Shown one piece after another: positions 7,958 through 16,375 of a stretch of DNA of 52,797 nt (within the stretch, counting starts at the first letter, position 1; every line of letters starts with the position of its first letter). Where the stretch lies: positions 1 through 52,797 of the IMG/VR virus record IMGVR_UViG_3300023179_000145. One strand, written 5' to 3'. The notes beneath the pieces are model-generated. The model had not been told where the DNA came from and searched no databases. It was given only the letters and a program-made list of their open reading frames with translations. The translations under genes were made by a program, and so were the position numbers. This DNA is from a virus.

Positions 7958-8305
7958 TTAAACTCCGCGGTCTTTCTTCATGGCTGACTGTGCAGCTTGT
8001 GCCACAATGTCCTGTGCTTGATTAACAGGCATGGTAACTGGACCAGGCTTATTGCCACCTTTGAACGTTAATTCAGTGGCGTTGGGATCCATGGGCTCAA
8101 TCAGGCCATTTAGTGGTGGTTGTCCAACTAGAGTTTGCAAAGTGTCTGGGGTGATATCTATACCTATGCTTTGTGCTCGATTGATAAATGCCTGCACTGG
8201 CATTTGCATTTTGGCAGAAGTGTCCTGTGCTCTACCCACAGCAAACTTGGCCAAGGCCATGAGTTTGTCTGCTGTGGCATCTACTTCTACTTCGTTGATT
8301 TTCAT
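7958..8305 (-). CDS. Conserved small protein of the virion gene block
   Basis: This 115-aa protein begins MKINEVEVDATADKLMALAKF. It is rich in Ala, Gln and Met with predicted helices at both ends and a Pro-rich centre (QPPLNGLIEP). Its start touches the stop of the next gene upstream (shared base 8305), and it begins much like its neighbour (MKLNEL), so the pair may be related in role. I do not recognise a domain. A head or internal virion role is possible from context only. Confidence 0.65.
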   Translation of the reverse strand: MKINEVEVDATADKLMALAKFAVGRAQDTSAKMQMPVQAFINRAQSIGIDITPDTLQTLVGQPPLNGLIEPMDPNATELTFKGGNKPGPVTMPVNQAQDIVAQAAQSAMKKDRGV

Positions 8306-9189
8306 TATCTGCGCTCACGACCTAGAGCTGCTGCTGGTCCACCAATTGCTGGTTCTTCTGGAGGCAGTTCACCGCCAAGTTCAGGACCTGGCGCAGGTCC
8401 GGCTAGTCCTTGGTCACCACCTGGTGGCATCATACCCATGTCAGCGCCTGGAACGGGTGCTTGTCCAGTAACTACACCAAGAGCTTGCTCTAACTGTTGC
8501 TTGCTACCTTGTAAGTTCTGTACCAAGCCGCTGAGTGCTGCTTGTGCATCATTGTTAAATTGTGCTGCTTGCTCTTGACCAATTTGATTCTTGATTGAAT
8601 CAACCAAGGCTGGCAGTTCTTTGAACTGCATTTCGGTGCTGTCTTCGATCATGCTTTGCATTTTGTCCACCATGTCTTGTGCAGCCAACACCACTTGAGC
8701 TTGTTGTACTTCGCCTTCGCTGAGGTAGTAACCATTGGAACTAGCACGACGACGCCACTCTGCCACTGTGGTTGTTGTCTTGGCAGCATTGAGTTGATTT
8801 TGAAGATCAGTAACTTCTTTTTTCTTTGCTTCAAGATCCGTTTCGAGCTTTTTAACAGTATCTACTTTTTGTTTAGCAGCCATAGCAGCAGCTTGTTGAG
8901 GATTTATACCAGAAGTTGCACCATTGGCGGCTGCCATTTCATCTTCATAGATCTTTTCAGCTAATGCTTGTTCCATCATCATGAGCTTGAGATAAGCTGG
9001 ATTCTTTTCGCTGGTATGGCGAGCAGGACTAGACCGTACTTCACCCAGCATGCCGCGCACCTGGCGATACATGTTGTGCAGTTGTGTACGATTCAAAGCG
9101 TCAAATTTAACCGATTGGTTGAAATGACCTTCGAATACTTTAGCGATTTGTCGGGTAGGGCGTGTTACGGCCAGTTCGTTTAGTTTCAT
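8305..9189 (-). CDS. Putative virion-associated protein with coiled coil and Pro/Gly-rich tail
   Basis: This 294-aa protein has an N-terminal helical region (MKLNELAVTRPTRQIAKVFEGHF) and a conserved-looking segment NPAYLKLMMMEQALAEK near residue 65. A long coiled coil follows at about residues 105-140 (KLETDLEAKKKEVTDLQNQL). The last 60 residues are Pro, Gly and Met-rich (GADMGMMPPGGDQGL). Similar proteins occur, as I recall, in T4-like cyanophages as hypothetical or structural proteins. The start lies inside the 3' end of the upstream gene (50-nt overlap) with a GAGG Shine-Dalgarno element. Confidence 0.72.
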   Translation of the reverse strand: MKLNELAVTRPTRQIAKVFEGHFNQSVKFDALNRTQLHNMYRQVRGMLGEVRSSPARHTSEKNPAYLKLMMMEQALAEKIYEDEMAAANGATSGINPQQAAAMAAKQKVDTVKKLETDLEAKKKEVTDLQNQLNAAKTTTTVAEWRRRASSNGYYLSEGEVQQAQVVLAAQDMVDKMQSMIEDSTEMQFKELPALVDSIKNQIGQEQAAQFNNDAQAALSGLVQNLQGSKQQLEQALGVVTGQAPVPGADMGMMPPGGDQGLAGPAPGPELGGELPPEEPAIGGPAAALGRERR

Positions 9190-9631
9190 CTGAGTTTCCT
9201 CGTAGTTGCCAGTATTTAGCCAAATTTATACATTTCGCTAGTTCTTTCTCTAGGACCTGAGTGTGATCTTGCCTAGCACTTGTTTTATTAATCAAGTTTT
9301 CCCACGTATGCCCTGCTGTGCGATCAGCCAATGCACGACGCACATATATGTCATTGCGCAATCTTGTAATGGATTGATCTAATTCTTTTATTTGTCTAGC
9401 CAAGTTAAGATGGTTTAGATTATCTGCCACACACCAAGCCAGAGCAGGCTTGGTACCTGAAAAAGTACCAATCTCATCATCACGCAGGCGAACTTGAAAT
9501 CCTTCAGATACCGGCTGAATTGTGTACTTTCCAAATACTCGGTATTTCTTGCCATCTTCAATAATCACTTTGTTTAGCAGCAACGGTAATTCTTTTGCTG
9601 CCAATGCAGCTAATTTACGACTGGCTTTCAT
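9140..9631 (-). CDS. Conserved hypothetical protein
   Basis: The protein is about 163 aa from the ATG at 9631 (MKASRKLAALAAKELPL); an in-frame ATG at 9658 would add 9 residues. A beta-rich middle (KYRVFGKYTIQP, FQVRLRDDEIGTF) is followed by WCVADNLNHLNLARQIKELDQSITRLRNDIYVRR, cut here only by description into helix segments, and a basic C-terminal region. There is no known domain. Its start overlaps the end of the small membrane protein gene and its end overlaps the next gene by 50 nt, as in a compact phage operon. Confidence 0.65.
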   Translation of the reverse strand: MKASRKLAALAAKELPLLLNKVIIEDGKKYRVFGKYTIQPVSEGFQVRLRDDEIGTFSGTKPALAWCVADNLNHLNLARQIKELDQSITRLRNDIYVRRALADRTAGHTWENLINKTSARQDHTQVLEKELAKCINLAKYWQLRGNSDETKRTGRNTPYPTNR

Positions 9632-9888
9632 TTGAATACATAGTGTGTTAGCATCCAACCTATGCTAGCTACAAGAAGTCCAATCACAGCAACACCCCAA
9701 CTGATCAACTGATCATTGCGTTTAGCCGACATGGTATGCACCATGCCATGTACTTCTGTTACCATGGATTTTAAAGAATCGACTCCGGACTCAACAGTTT
9801 CAATCTTGAGTTCCAACATTCGATAACGTTCAGCACATAGCTCAACGTGGGCCTCTAAACTTTTCTTTTCAATGTCTGTAGTGTCCAT
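9628..9888 (-). CDS. Small membrane protein, XhlA/holin-accessory-like
   Basis: This 86-aa protein has a coiled coil over about residues 8-55 (LEAHVELCAERYRMLELKI, VDSLKSMVTEVHGMVHTM) and one C-terminal membrane span (LISWGVAVIGLLVASIGWML). This layout matches the haemolysin XhlA family and other phage lysis accessory proteins, but several virion proteins share it, so lysis is only a suggestion. A CATAAATA late box lies 4 nt before the ATG. Confidence 0.7.
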   Translation of the reverse strand: MDTTDIEKKSLEAHVELCAERYRMLELKIETVESGVDSLKSMVTEVHGMVHTMSAKRNDQLISWGVAVIGLLVASIGWMLTHYVFK

Positions 9889-9891
9889 GAT

Positions 9892-10302
9892 TTATTTATG
9901 TGTCAAGGGGTCAAACCAGATGTTGACATCTGGACGTAATAGCGTGGTCAACTGCTGTTCAACATAGTTAATAATGGGAACACCATCACAGGCTTGTCGT
10001 AGTCTTCCTACTGGATCATTGTCAAGTGCAAACACATCATCAAATTCTGTGTCAAATTCAAATTGCCAACGTTGATCTTTTGTTCTCACACGAGAAACTC
10101 TAACTGGCTGTGTGTAGAGACTGATCAATTGCATGATAGTTTCCCAGTTGCGTTGTTGGTTGCGACTACGAACCCATGTAGATATGTCGGTTACTTGTTG
10201 TCCTAGCTGATCCGTAAACGGTAATATGTTTTCTCTAAGATGCCCAGTAACTCCCGTGGGTCTGCAATCAAAGTCGGTGGTTATTTGTATACTCAATGTC
10301 AT
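9892..10302 (-). CDS. Conserved hypothetical protein of the late region
   Basis: This 136-aa protein starts MTLSIQITTDFDCRPTG. The ATG at 10302 is chosen because a longer frame reads through the transcription terminator at 10315-10351. A CTTAAATA late-like box lies 4 nt upstream. The sequence is mixed alpha/beta with no motif I know (ending in RPDVNIWFDPLTHK). Position among structural genes suggests a virion or assembly role, with low certainty. Confidence 0.65.
   Translation of the reverse strand: MTLSIQITTDFDCRPTGVTGHLRENILPFTDQLGQQVTDISTWVRSRNQQRNWETIMQLISLYTQPVRVSRVRTKDQRWQFEFDTEFDDVFALDNDPVGRLRQACDGVPIINYVEQQLTTLLRPDVNIWFDPLTHK
9893..9900 (-). promoter_or_regulatory. Late promoter octamer CATAAATA
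   Basis: CATAAATA on the minus strand lies 4 nt before the ATG at 9888. It overlaps the stop codon region of the upstream gene. Confidence 0.5.
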
Positions 10303-10314
10303 ATGGTATTTAAG

Positions 10315-10351
10315 ACCAAAAAAAAAGCCTTGGAAATTAATCCAAGGCTTT
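10315..10351 (-). terminator. Rho-independent terminator after the 10377-10808 gene
   Basis: An 11-bp perfect stem (AAAGCCTTGGA with TCCAAGGCTTT) and a 6-nt loop AATTAA are followed on the minus strand by a long T run. The T run is weaker on the plus strand, so it mainly ends leftward transcripts. Confidence 0.9.
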
Positions 10352-10376
10352 TGTTCTTTACTACCACCCAATAATA

Positions 10377-10808
10377 TTAGGTTGGAGCGAAGTTGGTTGC
10401 ACTAGACACAAACACAGCATTACCGGCTGCACTGTTCAACTGTAGGTTCTGACCACCAGAAGCTACTGTAGCACTGGTATTAGCAGTGGCCAACAATGTT
10501 GCAGCGGTGTACGCATCTGTTGGATACAAGGCCAAATTCAACACTGTGGGTGCTGCTGGGCTAACTTGATACATGGCCACAGTGGCTTTGGTCTGAATAG
10601 CTTGTATCAGGTTGTTGATGTAGCCGTTGACATTAGCAGATGTGGTCAAAGAACCATTAGCTACCAAGCTGAAAAAGTCCAGCTTAGGGCCTTGAAAGTT
10701 AACCGAGCCTGTGGCTGCAATGTTGGCTGTACCGGCAATGTTACCATTCGCGGTGTCCATGTGGAATACCGGTTGGGTAGTTCCGTTTGTTTTTGTAAAT
10801 CCTGCCAT
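10377..10808 (-). CDS. Probable virion structural protein (Ala/Thr/Asn-rich)
   Basis: This 143-aa protein is low in charge and rich in Ala, Thr, Asn and Ser (GNIAGTANIAATGSVNF, ATLLATANTSATVASGGQN), like small phage surface or decoration proteins. It is set as a single gene unit: late box at 10847-10854, a good Shine-Dalgarno AGGAG near 10827-10831, and its own terminator. This points to strong late expression. The gene at 49907-50230 has similar composition. The precise role (decoration, fibre cap) is not shown. Confidence 0.72.
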   Translation of the reverse strand: MAGFTKTNGTTQPVFHMDTANGNIAGTANIAATGSVNFQGPKLDFFSLVANGSLTTSANVNGYINNLIQAIQTKATVAMYQVSPAAPTVLNLALYPTDAYTAATLLATANTSATVASGGQNLQLNSAAGNAVFVSSATNFAPT

Positions 10809-10846
10809 TTTAAAATCTCCTAGTTAGTGGGTTTTTGCCCTACACT

Positions 10847-10854
10847 TATTTATG
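10847..10854 (-). promoter_or_regulatory. Late promoter octamer CATAAATA
   Basis: CATAAATA on the minus strand lies 38 nt before the ATG at 10808, with a Shine-Dalgarno sequence between. This gives a normal leader, unlike the octamers set 4-5 nt from other starts. Confidence 0.65.
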
Positions 10855-10868
10855 AATTTGGCAAAAAA

Positions 10869-12845
10869 TCACAAGGTTGGCGGGTTGTTTCTTGCTTTGT
10901 TTCTGGCAGTAAAGTCAAATCTGTTCACTGCTTTGCCATAGCCTGCTGGGGTTGCAAACACCCATCCTTCATTACCAGGCACTTGTGCATCCAGCTGTGA
11001 TAACAAATCTAATTTCAAATCGTGCAACAATTCAAACAACAAGAATGCCGCAGCTAGTGCCTGTTCATTTGAAGTAGGGCTACGCAGGTATTGTGCAATG
11101 TTGTTTACTTTTTGCGGAGTTTGGGTCTGTTGTAACCAAGACAAAAATCCTGGCACCAAATCACTAAAGTCCCCAGTGTACGCAGCATGATTTGGATCCA
11201 CACGCTTGTTGATATAATCAATTGCTAATTTAGCCAAATCAGTTATCTTCATGGCTCGCAATTCTGTGGGATTAAATAATGTATCTAATGCTGCACGATT
11301 TTGACGTAGCAATGTTTTGATTTGTTTAACAATAGCATCATTCTTTGACACAGATTTGGCATAGATTGGTTCAATCAACAACAATCCAGGTACAGGATTG
11401 AACTTGACTCGGCTAAGCGGTTGTTTGGCTGCTCCTGCATCTTCATACATTGTGTGCACCGCTACACCTATATCACTGTTGGCAATTTGTTGACCAAGTT
11501 TGCTGTTGACAGGAATACGATACTGTACTGTATTAGGTTGGAATACTAGATTCCCAGCTTCCACCGGCGGGGTTTGAATGTATAGCAAATCACCTTTGAC
11601 AAATCCACGGAAGTTCTCAGGAGTAGCTGCTTCGAGATAAGGCCATATGGTCTGATACACTGGCAACAATGAGTTGACTCGCGTGGCTGCATTACCTTTG
11701 GCTGCGGCATTGGCATCTCGTCGAGCCATATCGTCAGCAATAGCATCGGGGCTAGTGAATAATCCATCGTATCCTGCTGCTGTGAATCCTGCATCATCGG
11801 TGAGTACAAATTCGCCTGTATCTGGCTTACGGCCAAATACCACAGCTGGTTTACCGTCCCATTTTACTGATCCAGTTTTTGGATTAGTATAGAATGCATC
11901 TGCAATAGACAATGCTCGATCAACGCCGGAGGTTCCGCTACGGAATATGTAATCTTCTAGATGCTCTATGCCTTTGGCCTTACCACCTATAGCAGCAGGC
12001 TCTTGTTCATATAGCTCATATGTTTTTTTAGTTTCAATCAATGGCATCATACCTTGATTTACAATTCTATCTCGCAGTCTTGCCAAGAAGTTTACATCAT
12101 TTTCTTTAACTGTAGTGGCAGGTTCTTGCAATCCTTCACGTGAAAGATATTCACGGAAGTCTGCTAGCTTGGTATCTCGTGCAGGGTCCTGTGCCAATGC
12201 AGCATAGATAGATTCAACATTCTTTAAATTCTCACGGGTGGCTCCTTGCCCTAGCAATACACTGGCCACATAGTCAGGGTCCATACCGCCATCAACCAGC
12301 TGATTTGATGTGCGAGAAAACATGCCATTGGCACCCACTTTGAGACCTAATTGTTTGGCTATACTGCTCATGAGCACATTGCGATTCATACCTTTGTATG
12401 CAGAATCTGCACCACCGGCATAGAAGAACTGTCCCCAATCTAGATTAGGAAAAAACATAAAGTCGGTTTGCACAAAACCTTTGTTGGCATCTCCGCCAAT
12501 GGGTGTACGCAAGTGAACTTCTCCGCCTTTTTTGACCCATTCTCTAGGATCAAGCCCTTGACTCTGAACAAACTGTGTGAGTGTGGTGGCCAATTGTTCT
12601 TTGCTTATTTCATTGAGATCTACTGCTAAATCCAAGTCACCCGATGTGGGTTTTTTGCCGGTGCTGCCTAACCAACGTAATGGTATACCGTCTGAACCTT
12701 TTTCTGTGGTAAAGTCTATGCCGGTGACTTGTTCAATCCAGTCAACTGTGGCAGGCACATCTTGCAGATTGATACGTTGGGTCAATGGATCGCCCGACTT
12801 GGTTTTAAATACGTTGCCACCTTCAAGTAGCTGTTTAATTTGCAT
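10869..12845 (-). CDS. Two-domain nucleotidyltransferase / ligase-like protein with capsid-targeting-like N-terminus
   Basis: This 658-aa protein starts MQIKQLLEGG, which resembles a T4 capsid-targeting sequence ending in LxE/G. Residues 30-130 hold a pol-beta-type nucleotidyltransferase signature, GSTGKKPTSGDLDLAVDL, with a further acidic strand FVQTDFMFF. Around residue 325 is VKWDGKPAVVFGR, the KxDG motif of ATP-dependent DNA/RNA ligases and capping enzymes, followed by FVLTDDAGFTAAGYDG and FRGFVKGDLLYIQ. Similar KWDGKPA proteins are, as I recall, known in T4-like cyanophages without a set function. Head packaging and injection are inferences from the N-terminus and the neighbours. Confidence 0.78.
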   Translation of the reverse strand: MQIKQLLEGGNVFKTKSGDPLTQRINLQDVPATVDWIEQVTGIDFTTEKGSDGIPLRWLGSTGKKPTSGDLDLAVDLNEISKEQLATTLTQFVQSQGLDPREWVKKGGEVHLRTPIGGDANKGFVQTDFMFFPNLDWGQFFYAGGADSAYKGMNRNVLMSSIAKQLGLKVGANGMFSRTSNQLVDGGMDPDYVASVLLGQGATRENLKNVESIYAALAQDPARDTKLADFREYLSREGLQEPATTVKENDVNFLARLRDRIVNQGMMPLIETKKTYELYEQEPAAIGGKAKGIEHLEDYIFRSGTSGVDRALSIADAFYTNPKTGSVKWDGKPAVVFGRKPDTGEFVLTDDAGFTAAGYDGLFTSPDAIADDMARRDANAAAKGNAATRVNSLLPVYQTIWPYLEAATPENFRGFVKGDLLYIQTPPVEAGNLVFQPNTVQYRIPVNSKLGQQIANSDIGVAVHTMYEDAGAAKQPLSRVKFNPVPGLLLIEPIYAKSVSKNDAIVKQIKTLLRQNRAALDTLFNPTELRAMKITDLAKLAIDYINKRVDPNHAAYTGDFSDLVPGFLSWLQQTQTPQKVNNIAQYLRSPTSNEQALAAAFLLFELLHDLKLDLLSQLDAQVPGNEGWVFATPAGYGKAVNRFDFTARNKARNNPPTL

Positions 12846-13080
12846 TACTACGCCTCACTGTTCTGGCAAATCTTCCTGCATCTCTTGTACGGATAGCATT
12901 GAGCAATTTGCGTGTTAGATTATCTGCCTGTTCCTTTGTGTAGGAAGCATCAATCTGTTCTAGTAGATTGATTGCACCGGCGATTATATTTGCGGCCCGG
13001 CTCTCTATCACTAGGTCGCGTTCACGCTCAATGTACATGGAATCTAATTCTTCTAATAAACTACGAGTGCGTTTTTGCAT
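12835..13080 (-). CDS. Small conserved helical protein
   Basis: This 81-aa, highly charged protein (MQKRTRSLLEELDSMYIERE) is almost all helix. It ends in a basic segment (RTRDAGRFARTVRRS). Its end overlaps the start of the nucleotidyltransferase fusion gene by 11 nt, so the two are probably co-translated. An AATAAATA late-like box is at about 13100. The function is unknown. Confidence 0.68.
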   Translation of the reverse strand: MQKRTRSLLEELDSMYIERERDLVIESRAANIIAGAINLLEQIDASYTKEQADNLTRKLLNAIRTRDAGRFARTVRRSNAN

Positions 13081-13112
13081 ATGGATAAAAGCCCTTGAAT
13101 TATTTATTGGTT

Positions 13113-13664
13113 TTAGGTTGTTTTTATCTTTCCTAACAACTGCTTGAGTTTGGTACTTTGCACATCTGCAGAAATTTTTGGAGCAAACGGATCATGCCCA
13201 TCCTTGGGCTTTGCTCGTTCCCACTGTCCAGGTGTTACCACTGGTTCTGCCGGAGTAACCAAGGCTTTTGCCTTGATAGAATCCATCAAGCTGGGTTTAC
13301 GGAATGAGTTTTCACTGTCTTCACCACCGGCATCTGTGATACGCATGGTATCAATATCATATTCTAAATCAATCTTTTGTCCTACACCTGTTGAACTACG
13401 CGATTTCATACATTGAATTTGATACTTTCCGCGCTCTTTCATTTGCCTGCTGGTAAAGATACCAAACACATTGTCTGCTGTGTTGATCTTCGAGATACCA
13501 CCCGAAATATGACTGTGATCAAACTCTACTTCTTCGACGGCGCTGTTATGCGTTAAAATATCATTGGCATAAAATAAACGATTGCCGTTTACATTTATAT
13601 CAATTGTATCTTCTTCACCAATATATTTGATTGATATGATTTCATCTTCAACGTAATTATTCAT
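13113..13664 (-). CDS. 41: Replicative helicase gp41, C-terminal piece, led by split-intein C-fragment
   Basis: This 183-aa protein has a 40-aa intein C-fragment ending ILTHN, then Ser as the +1 residue and the C-terminal part of the DnaB-like helicase (SAVEEVEFDHSHISGGISKI, QMKERGKYQIQCMKSRSS). It joins by protein splicing to the piece at 15032-16375. The junction is LNR/SAV in the RecA-like core. The start overlaps the stop of the HEG by 8 nt. gp41 unwinds DNA at the replication fork with gp61. The tail is Lys/Pro-rich. Confidence 0.92.
   Translation of the reverse strand: MNNYVEDEIISIKYIGEEDTIDINVNGNRLFYANDILTHNSAVEEVEFDHSHISGGISKINTADNVFGIFTSRQMKERGKYQIQCMKSRSSTGVGQKIDLEYDIDTMRITDAGGEDSENSFRKPSLMDSIKAKALVTPAEPVVTPGQWERAKPKDGHDPFAPKISADVQSTKLKQLLGKIKTT
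13545..13664 (-). other. Split-intein C-fragment in gp41 (gp41-8 type)
   Basis: These 40 residues end in the block G signature ILTHN followed by Ser, with block F DTIDINVNGNRLFYAND. They closely resemble the C-half of the published split intein gp41-8. Confidence 0.9.
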
Positions 13665-15147
13665 CCGATCCTCTCAATATAAAATGTTTGTGTCCACAAT
13701 CATATATGCGTAATGCTCCCATATCTCGCATAATTTCTGATTCAGATTTATCTGGGTCATTTCCCAAACTGATTAATTTTTTCTTAGTCCAGCTTAATCT
13801 ATGATACATAACTCCATTCAAAAAATACCAATAACCTGGCTTAGTAATATGTGATTGTGTAAAATTGTTATTAGTATACACATCACCTGTTCCATATCGC
13901 AAGTCCGCATATGTAGTAATATCCAAATTTGGATGTTCTTGTTGTATTGCTCTAATGAATTTACCTAATGCACCTGGAACATGATACTCGTCAAATGCCA
14001 ATCTGATTATTTCTATATTGGAATTTTTCTTATTGAACCGACTACCCTTCATACAGGTGAGCACTGCTAGTAACGAGTCATTGTGGTATAAACCATAACA
14101 TATAGATGCTCTACTATGTCCATGGATATGATTCTTTTCTAAAAAACTTTTGGCCAATCTATGGTGAATCTTCTTGACCTGACATTTTCTAGCATGAATC
14201 CGTACATCGGTTATACCCAATCGATGTTTTATCATGCGACAAATTAACTCACGTTTTTCTGCCCATTCACAATCTGTGACCATTAATAATTTAATTCCTT
14301 TATCGGCACATTGTTGATATTTTTGTTGATGGTAATTTGGTTCAAGTCTATCCTCACTATGCCAATAAACACCATTTACTTCAATTGCAAAATTCTCTTT
14401 TGGAAAATATAAATCAAGTTCTTTGGGGGATATTATTTTTCTACTATTCTCAATAATTTGACCAGAATAGAACTTACGTATCTCTGATAGTATGTCCTTT
14501 TCTATAGAGCTTTGTCCACCAAAATTCCCAGTGGGGTAACAAGTCTGACATCTGGGAATTTTTCCAAATATATTTGATGCAAAGACTGTCTGGCAACTTA
14601 CGCAGGTCCAGGCCAACTCTTTGTCTCTCACATGGGTATATTCAGTAAATTCAAAATTAGGAGTTGCAAATTCAGATATTGTCGCCAGTAATTGATTGAA
14701 AAATGTCAATTGCTTGTTTCTTCCTCGCTGGGTCTTTAATCTATCAATCTGTCCGGGATTGATTACTCCGTATCTGTCTGAGCATGTTTGTCGAACCCGT
14801 TCTTTATATTCTACAGTAGATGAAAAATGATCAACCCCGTACCGTTGTTTATTGGTATTTTTTTTCTTTTCGGCAACAGTTTTACTATTAGCTGTACATT
14901 TCCTACTACAGAATTTAGCATAGCCTCGGCCAAAATCTAAAAACTTAGTAGAATTTTGACAGTAGCCGCAAACTGAGGGTGTATCATTGACCCAGCGCCA
15001 TGCCTTTTCGGACAAACTGCCACCACTCAATTCATTTATTTTTGCATACAGAAGTGGCTGCCGAGACTTCAATATTATTGACGCTACTCTGGGTTGGTTG
15101 TCCCATAAATTGAGTATATAATTTTTCTCCTGCAGATAATCCATCAT
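13657..15147 (-). CDS. EDxHD/Vsr-like homing endonuclease between the gp41 intein halves
   Basis: The 496-aa protein has an N-terminal zinc finger (VCGYCQNS...FCSRKCTAN), a repeat region with YGVDHF and YGVINPGQ, and a second CxxC pair (TCVSCQT...CQTCYP). Its nuclease core reads PKELDLYFPKENFAIEVNGVYWHSED, with ADKGIKLLMVTDCEW. A C-terminal domain follows (ARKCQVKKI, FLEKNHIHGHS, TYADLRYGTG) that I recall from T4-like phage HEGs. Its start lies 116 nt inside the gp41-N frame and its end overlaps the gp41-C start by 8 nt. Such HEGs between split-intein halves were described as 'fractured genes' (Dassa et al. 2009). Confidence 0.88.
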   Translation of the reverse strand: MMDYLQEKNYILNLWDNQPRVASIILKSRQPLLYAKINELSGGSLSEKAWRWVNDTPSVCGYCQNSTKFLDFGRGYAKFCSRKCTANSKTVAEKKKNTNKQRYGVDHFSSTVEYKERVRQTCSDRYGVINPGQIDRLKTQRGRNKQLTFFNQLLATISEFATPNFEFTEYTHVRDKELAWTCVSCQTVFASNIFGKIPRCQTCYPTGNFGGQSSIEKDILSEIRKFYSGQIIENSRKIISPKELDLYFPKENFAIEVNGVYWHSEDRLEPNYHQQKYQQCADKGIKLLMVTDCEWAEKRELICRMIKHRLGITDVRIHARKCQVKKIHHRLAKSFLEKNHIHGHSRASICYGLYHNDSLLAVLTCMKGSRFNKKNSNIEIIRLAFDEYHVPGALGKFIRAIQQEHPNLDITTYADLRYGTGDVYTNNNFTQSHITKPGYWYFLNGVMYHRLSWTKKKLISLGNDPDKSESEIMRDMGALRIYDCGHKHFILRGSDE

Positions 15148-16375
15148 TTATTGTCCTTAATCCTTGTGAAGTGGGAAATTTATGATTTGCACTACACATA
15201 ATCGTTTTACCAGTACGAGTGGTTATCTTGTAAACTGACTGCCTGGTGATAGGCAAAATTTCAGTCACTGTGACCGATCCCGAATCAGATTGCAATTGGT
15301 CACCTACCTGCACCTGACTGATGGGTTTGGCTTGCCCATCAACCACAACCACAGTATCTAATGTCAAACACCTGTTCAATTGACTTGCAGTCACCATCAA
15401 GATGCCCAACTCTTTGGCCAAATTTCTTAATTCCTCACTAACATATTTATCTTTCACAAACAAGTCATTAGGACTTACCTTTGCACTCACAGGCATCAAC
15501 AAATCCAAGTAGTCAATCATCACAAAGTCCACACGCTTGCCTGTTTGAATTTGATACTCTTTCAAATAGGCTCGTATGTCATTGATGTTGCTTTGTGCCG
15601 GTAACCCTTTCACTTGATAGTTGCCGGATTTTTTTGCTACCAGTTTGACTTTGAGTTCTGTTGTGTCCATGTCCTTGCGAATATCCTTGGTACTCATGTT
15701 TGTGAGCATGGCATCAGTTCGCAAACTTGTGAGTTCTTCGCTCAACTCCAGTGTGATGTATACTCCGCTCAACCCTGTTTGTACCCAGTTCAATGCTATG
15801 TTCATCATTACCAACGATTTGCCAGATCCTGACCCGCCTGCAAAAATGTTGAGTTCGCCTCGACTGAATCCGCCATACAACAGTCGATCCATTTGTGCCC
15901 ATCCTGTACTGACTTGTCCGCCAGAATTGAAATATTTTTCAAGCCGTGCTTTGGGATCAGCAAAATAATCAGTGCCCATGTCTTTGGTCAATGATATCTG
16001 CACAGCGTCTTTGATTAGTTTTTCAACTGGATCGTAATCACCCTTTTCCAACAAGTCTGCTGCTTTGAGAATTGCACGTTCTAGTTCTTGTCTGCGTGTG
16101 AAAGATTCAAACTCTGTCATGAACCATTCAAAGTGGCCTTCGTTCAGTTCTGGCACTGACTGTAGTTTAATACCAGTGGTGGCTGCTATCTGAGACCGAT
16201 CTGGCAAGGTCTTGTATTTGTCTCCGTGCTCTTTAAGAAACTCAGCTGCTGGTCTCAAACTTCGATCAAAGTTCTCTGGATTATAAATGTTCTGCACACG
16301 CACGTACCCCTGTGCATCCTCCAACATCATTTCCAAGAATAACTTTTGTACTTCAATTCCGTATTCTTTTAACAA
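15032..16375 (-). CDS. 41: Replicative helicase gp41, N-terminal piece, ending in split-intein N-fragment
   Basis: The 447-aa protein contains the gp41 N-terminal domain (residues 1-150), Walker A GGSGSGKSLVMM near 180 and the core up to MVTASQLNR at 335. The intein N-fragment follows (336-447). Splicing with 13113-13664 would restore LNR-SAVEEVEFD. The start overlaps the primase gene by 23 nt, so primase and helicase are co-translated. The last 116 nt also code the start of the HEG in another frame. Confidence 0.94.
   Translation of the reverse strand: MLKEYGIEVQKLFLEMMLEDAQGYVRVQNIYNPENFDRSLRPAAEFLKEHGDKYKTLPDRSQIAATTGIKLQSVPELNEGHFEWFMTEFESFTRRQELERAILKAADLLEKGDYDPVEKLIKDAVQISLTKDMGTDYFADPKARLEKYFNSGGQVSTGWAQMDRLLYGGFSRGELNIFAGGSGSGKSLVMMNIALNWVQTGLSGVYITLELSEELTSLRTDAMLTNMSTKDIRKDMDTTELKVKLVAKKSGNYQVKGLPAQSNINDIRAYLKEYQIQTGKRVDFVMIDYLDLLMPVSAKVSPNDLFVKDKYVSEELRNLAKELGILMVTASQLNRCLTLDTVVVVDGQAKPISQVQVGDQLQSDSGSVTVTEILPITRQSVYKITTRTGKTIMCSANHKFPTSQGLRTINDGLSAGEKLYTQFMGQPTQSSVNNIEVSAATSVCKNK
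15035..15370 (-). other. Split-intein N-fragment in gp41 (gp41-8 type)
   Basis: These 112 residues begin CLTLDTVVVVDG (block A) and contain MCSANHKFP (block B with the usual His) and LSAGEKLY. They closely match gp41-8 IntN. The last 25 or so residues are probably not intein but chance coding over the HEG start. Confidence 0.9.

Noticed and set aside
7958-9189. Capsid-targeting leaders on MKINEVEVDA and MKLNELAVTRP
   Set aside because: The starts look similar to the MRASEFVTEG group but lack a convincing xxE/G or xxE/S site within the first 12 residues.
10303-10371. Longer N-terminus for the gene ending at 9892
   Set aside because: The extra codons read through a perfect transcription terminator and its T run; the ATG at 10302 behind a late-like box is more credible.
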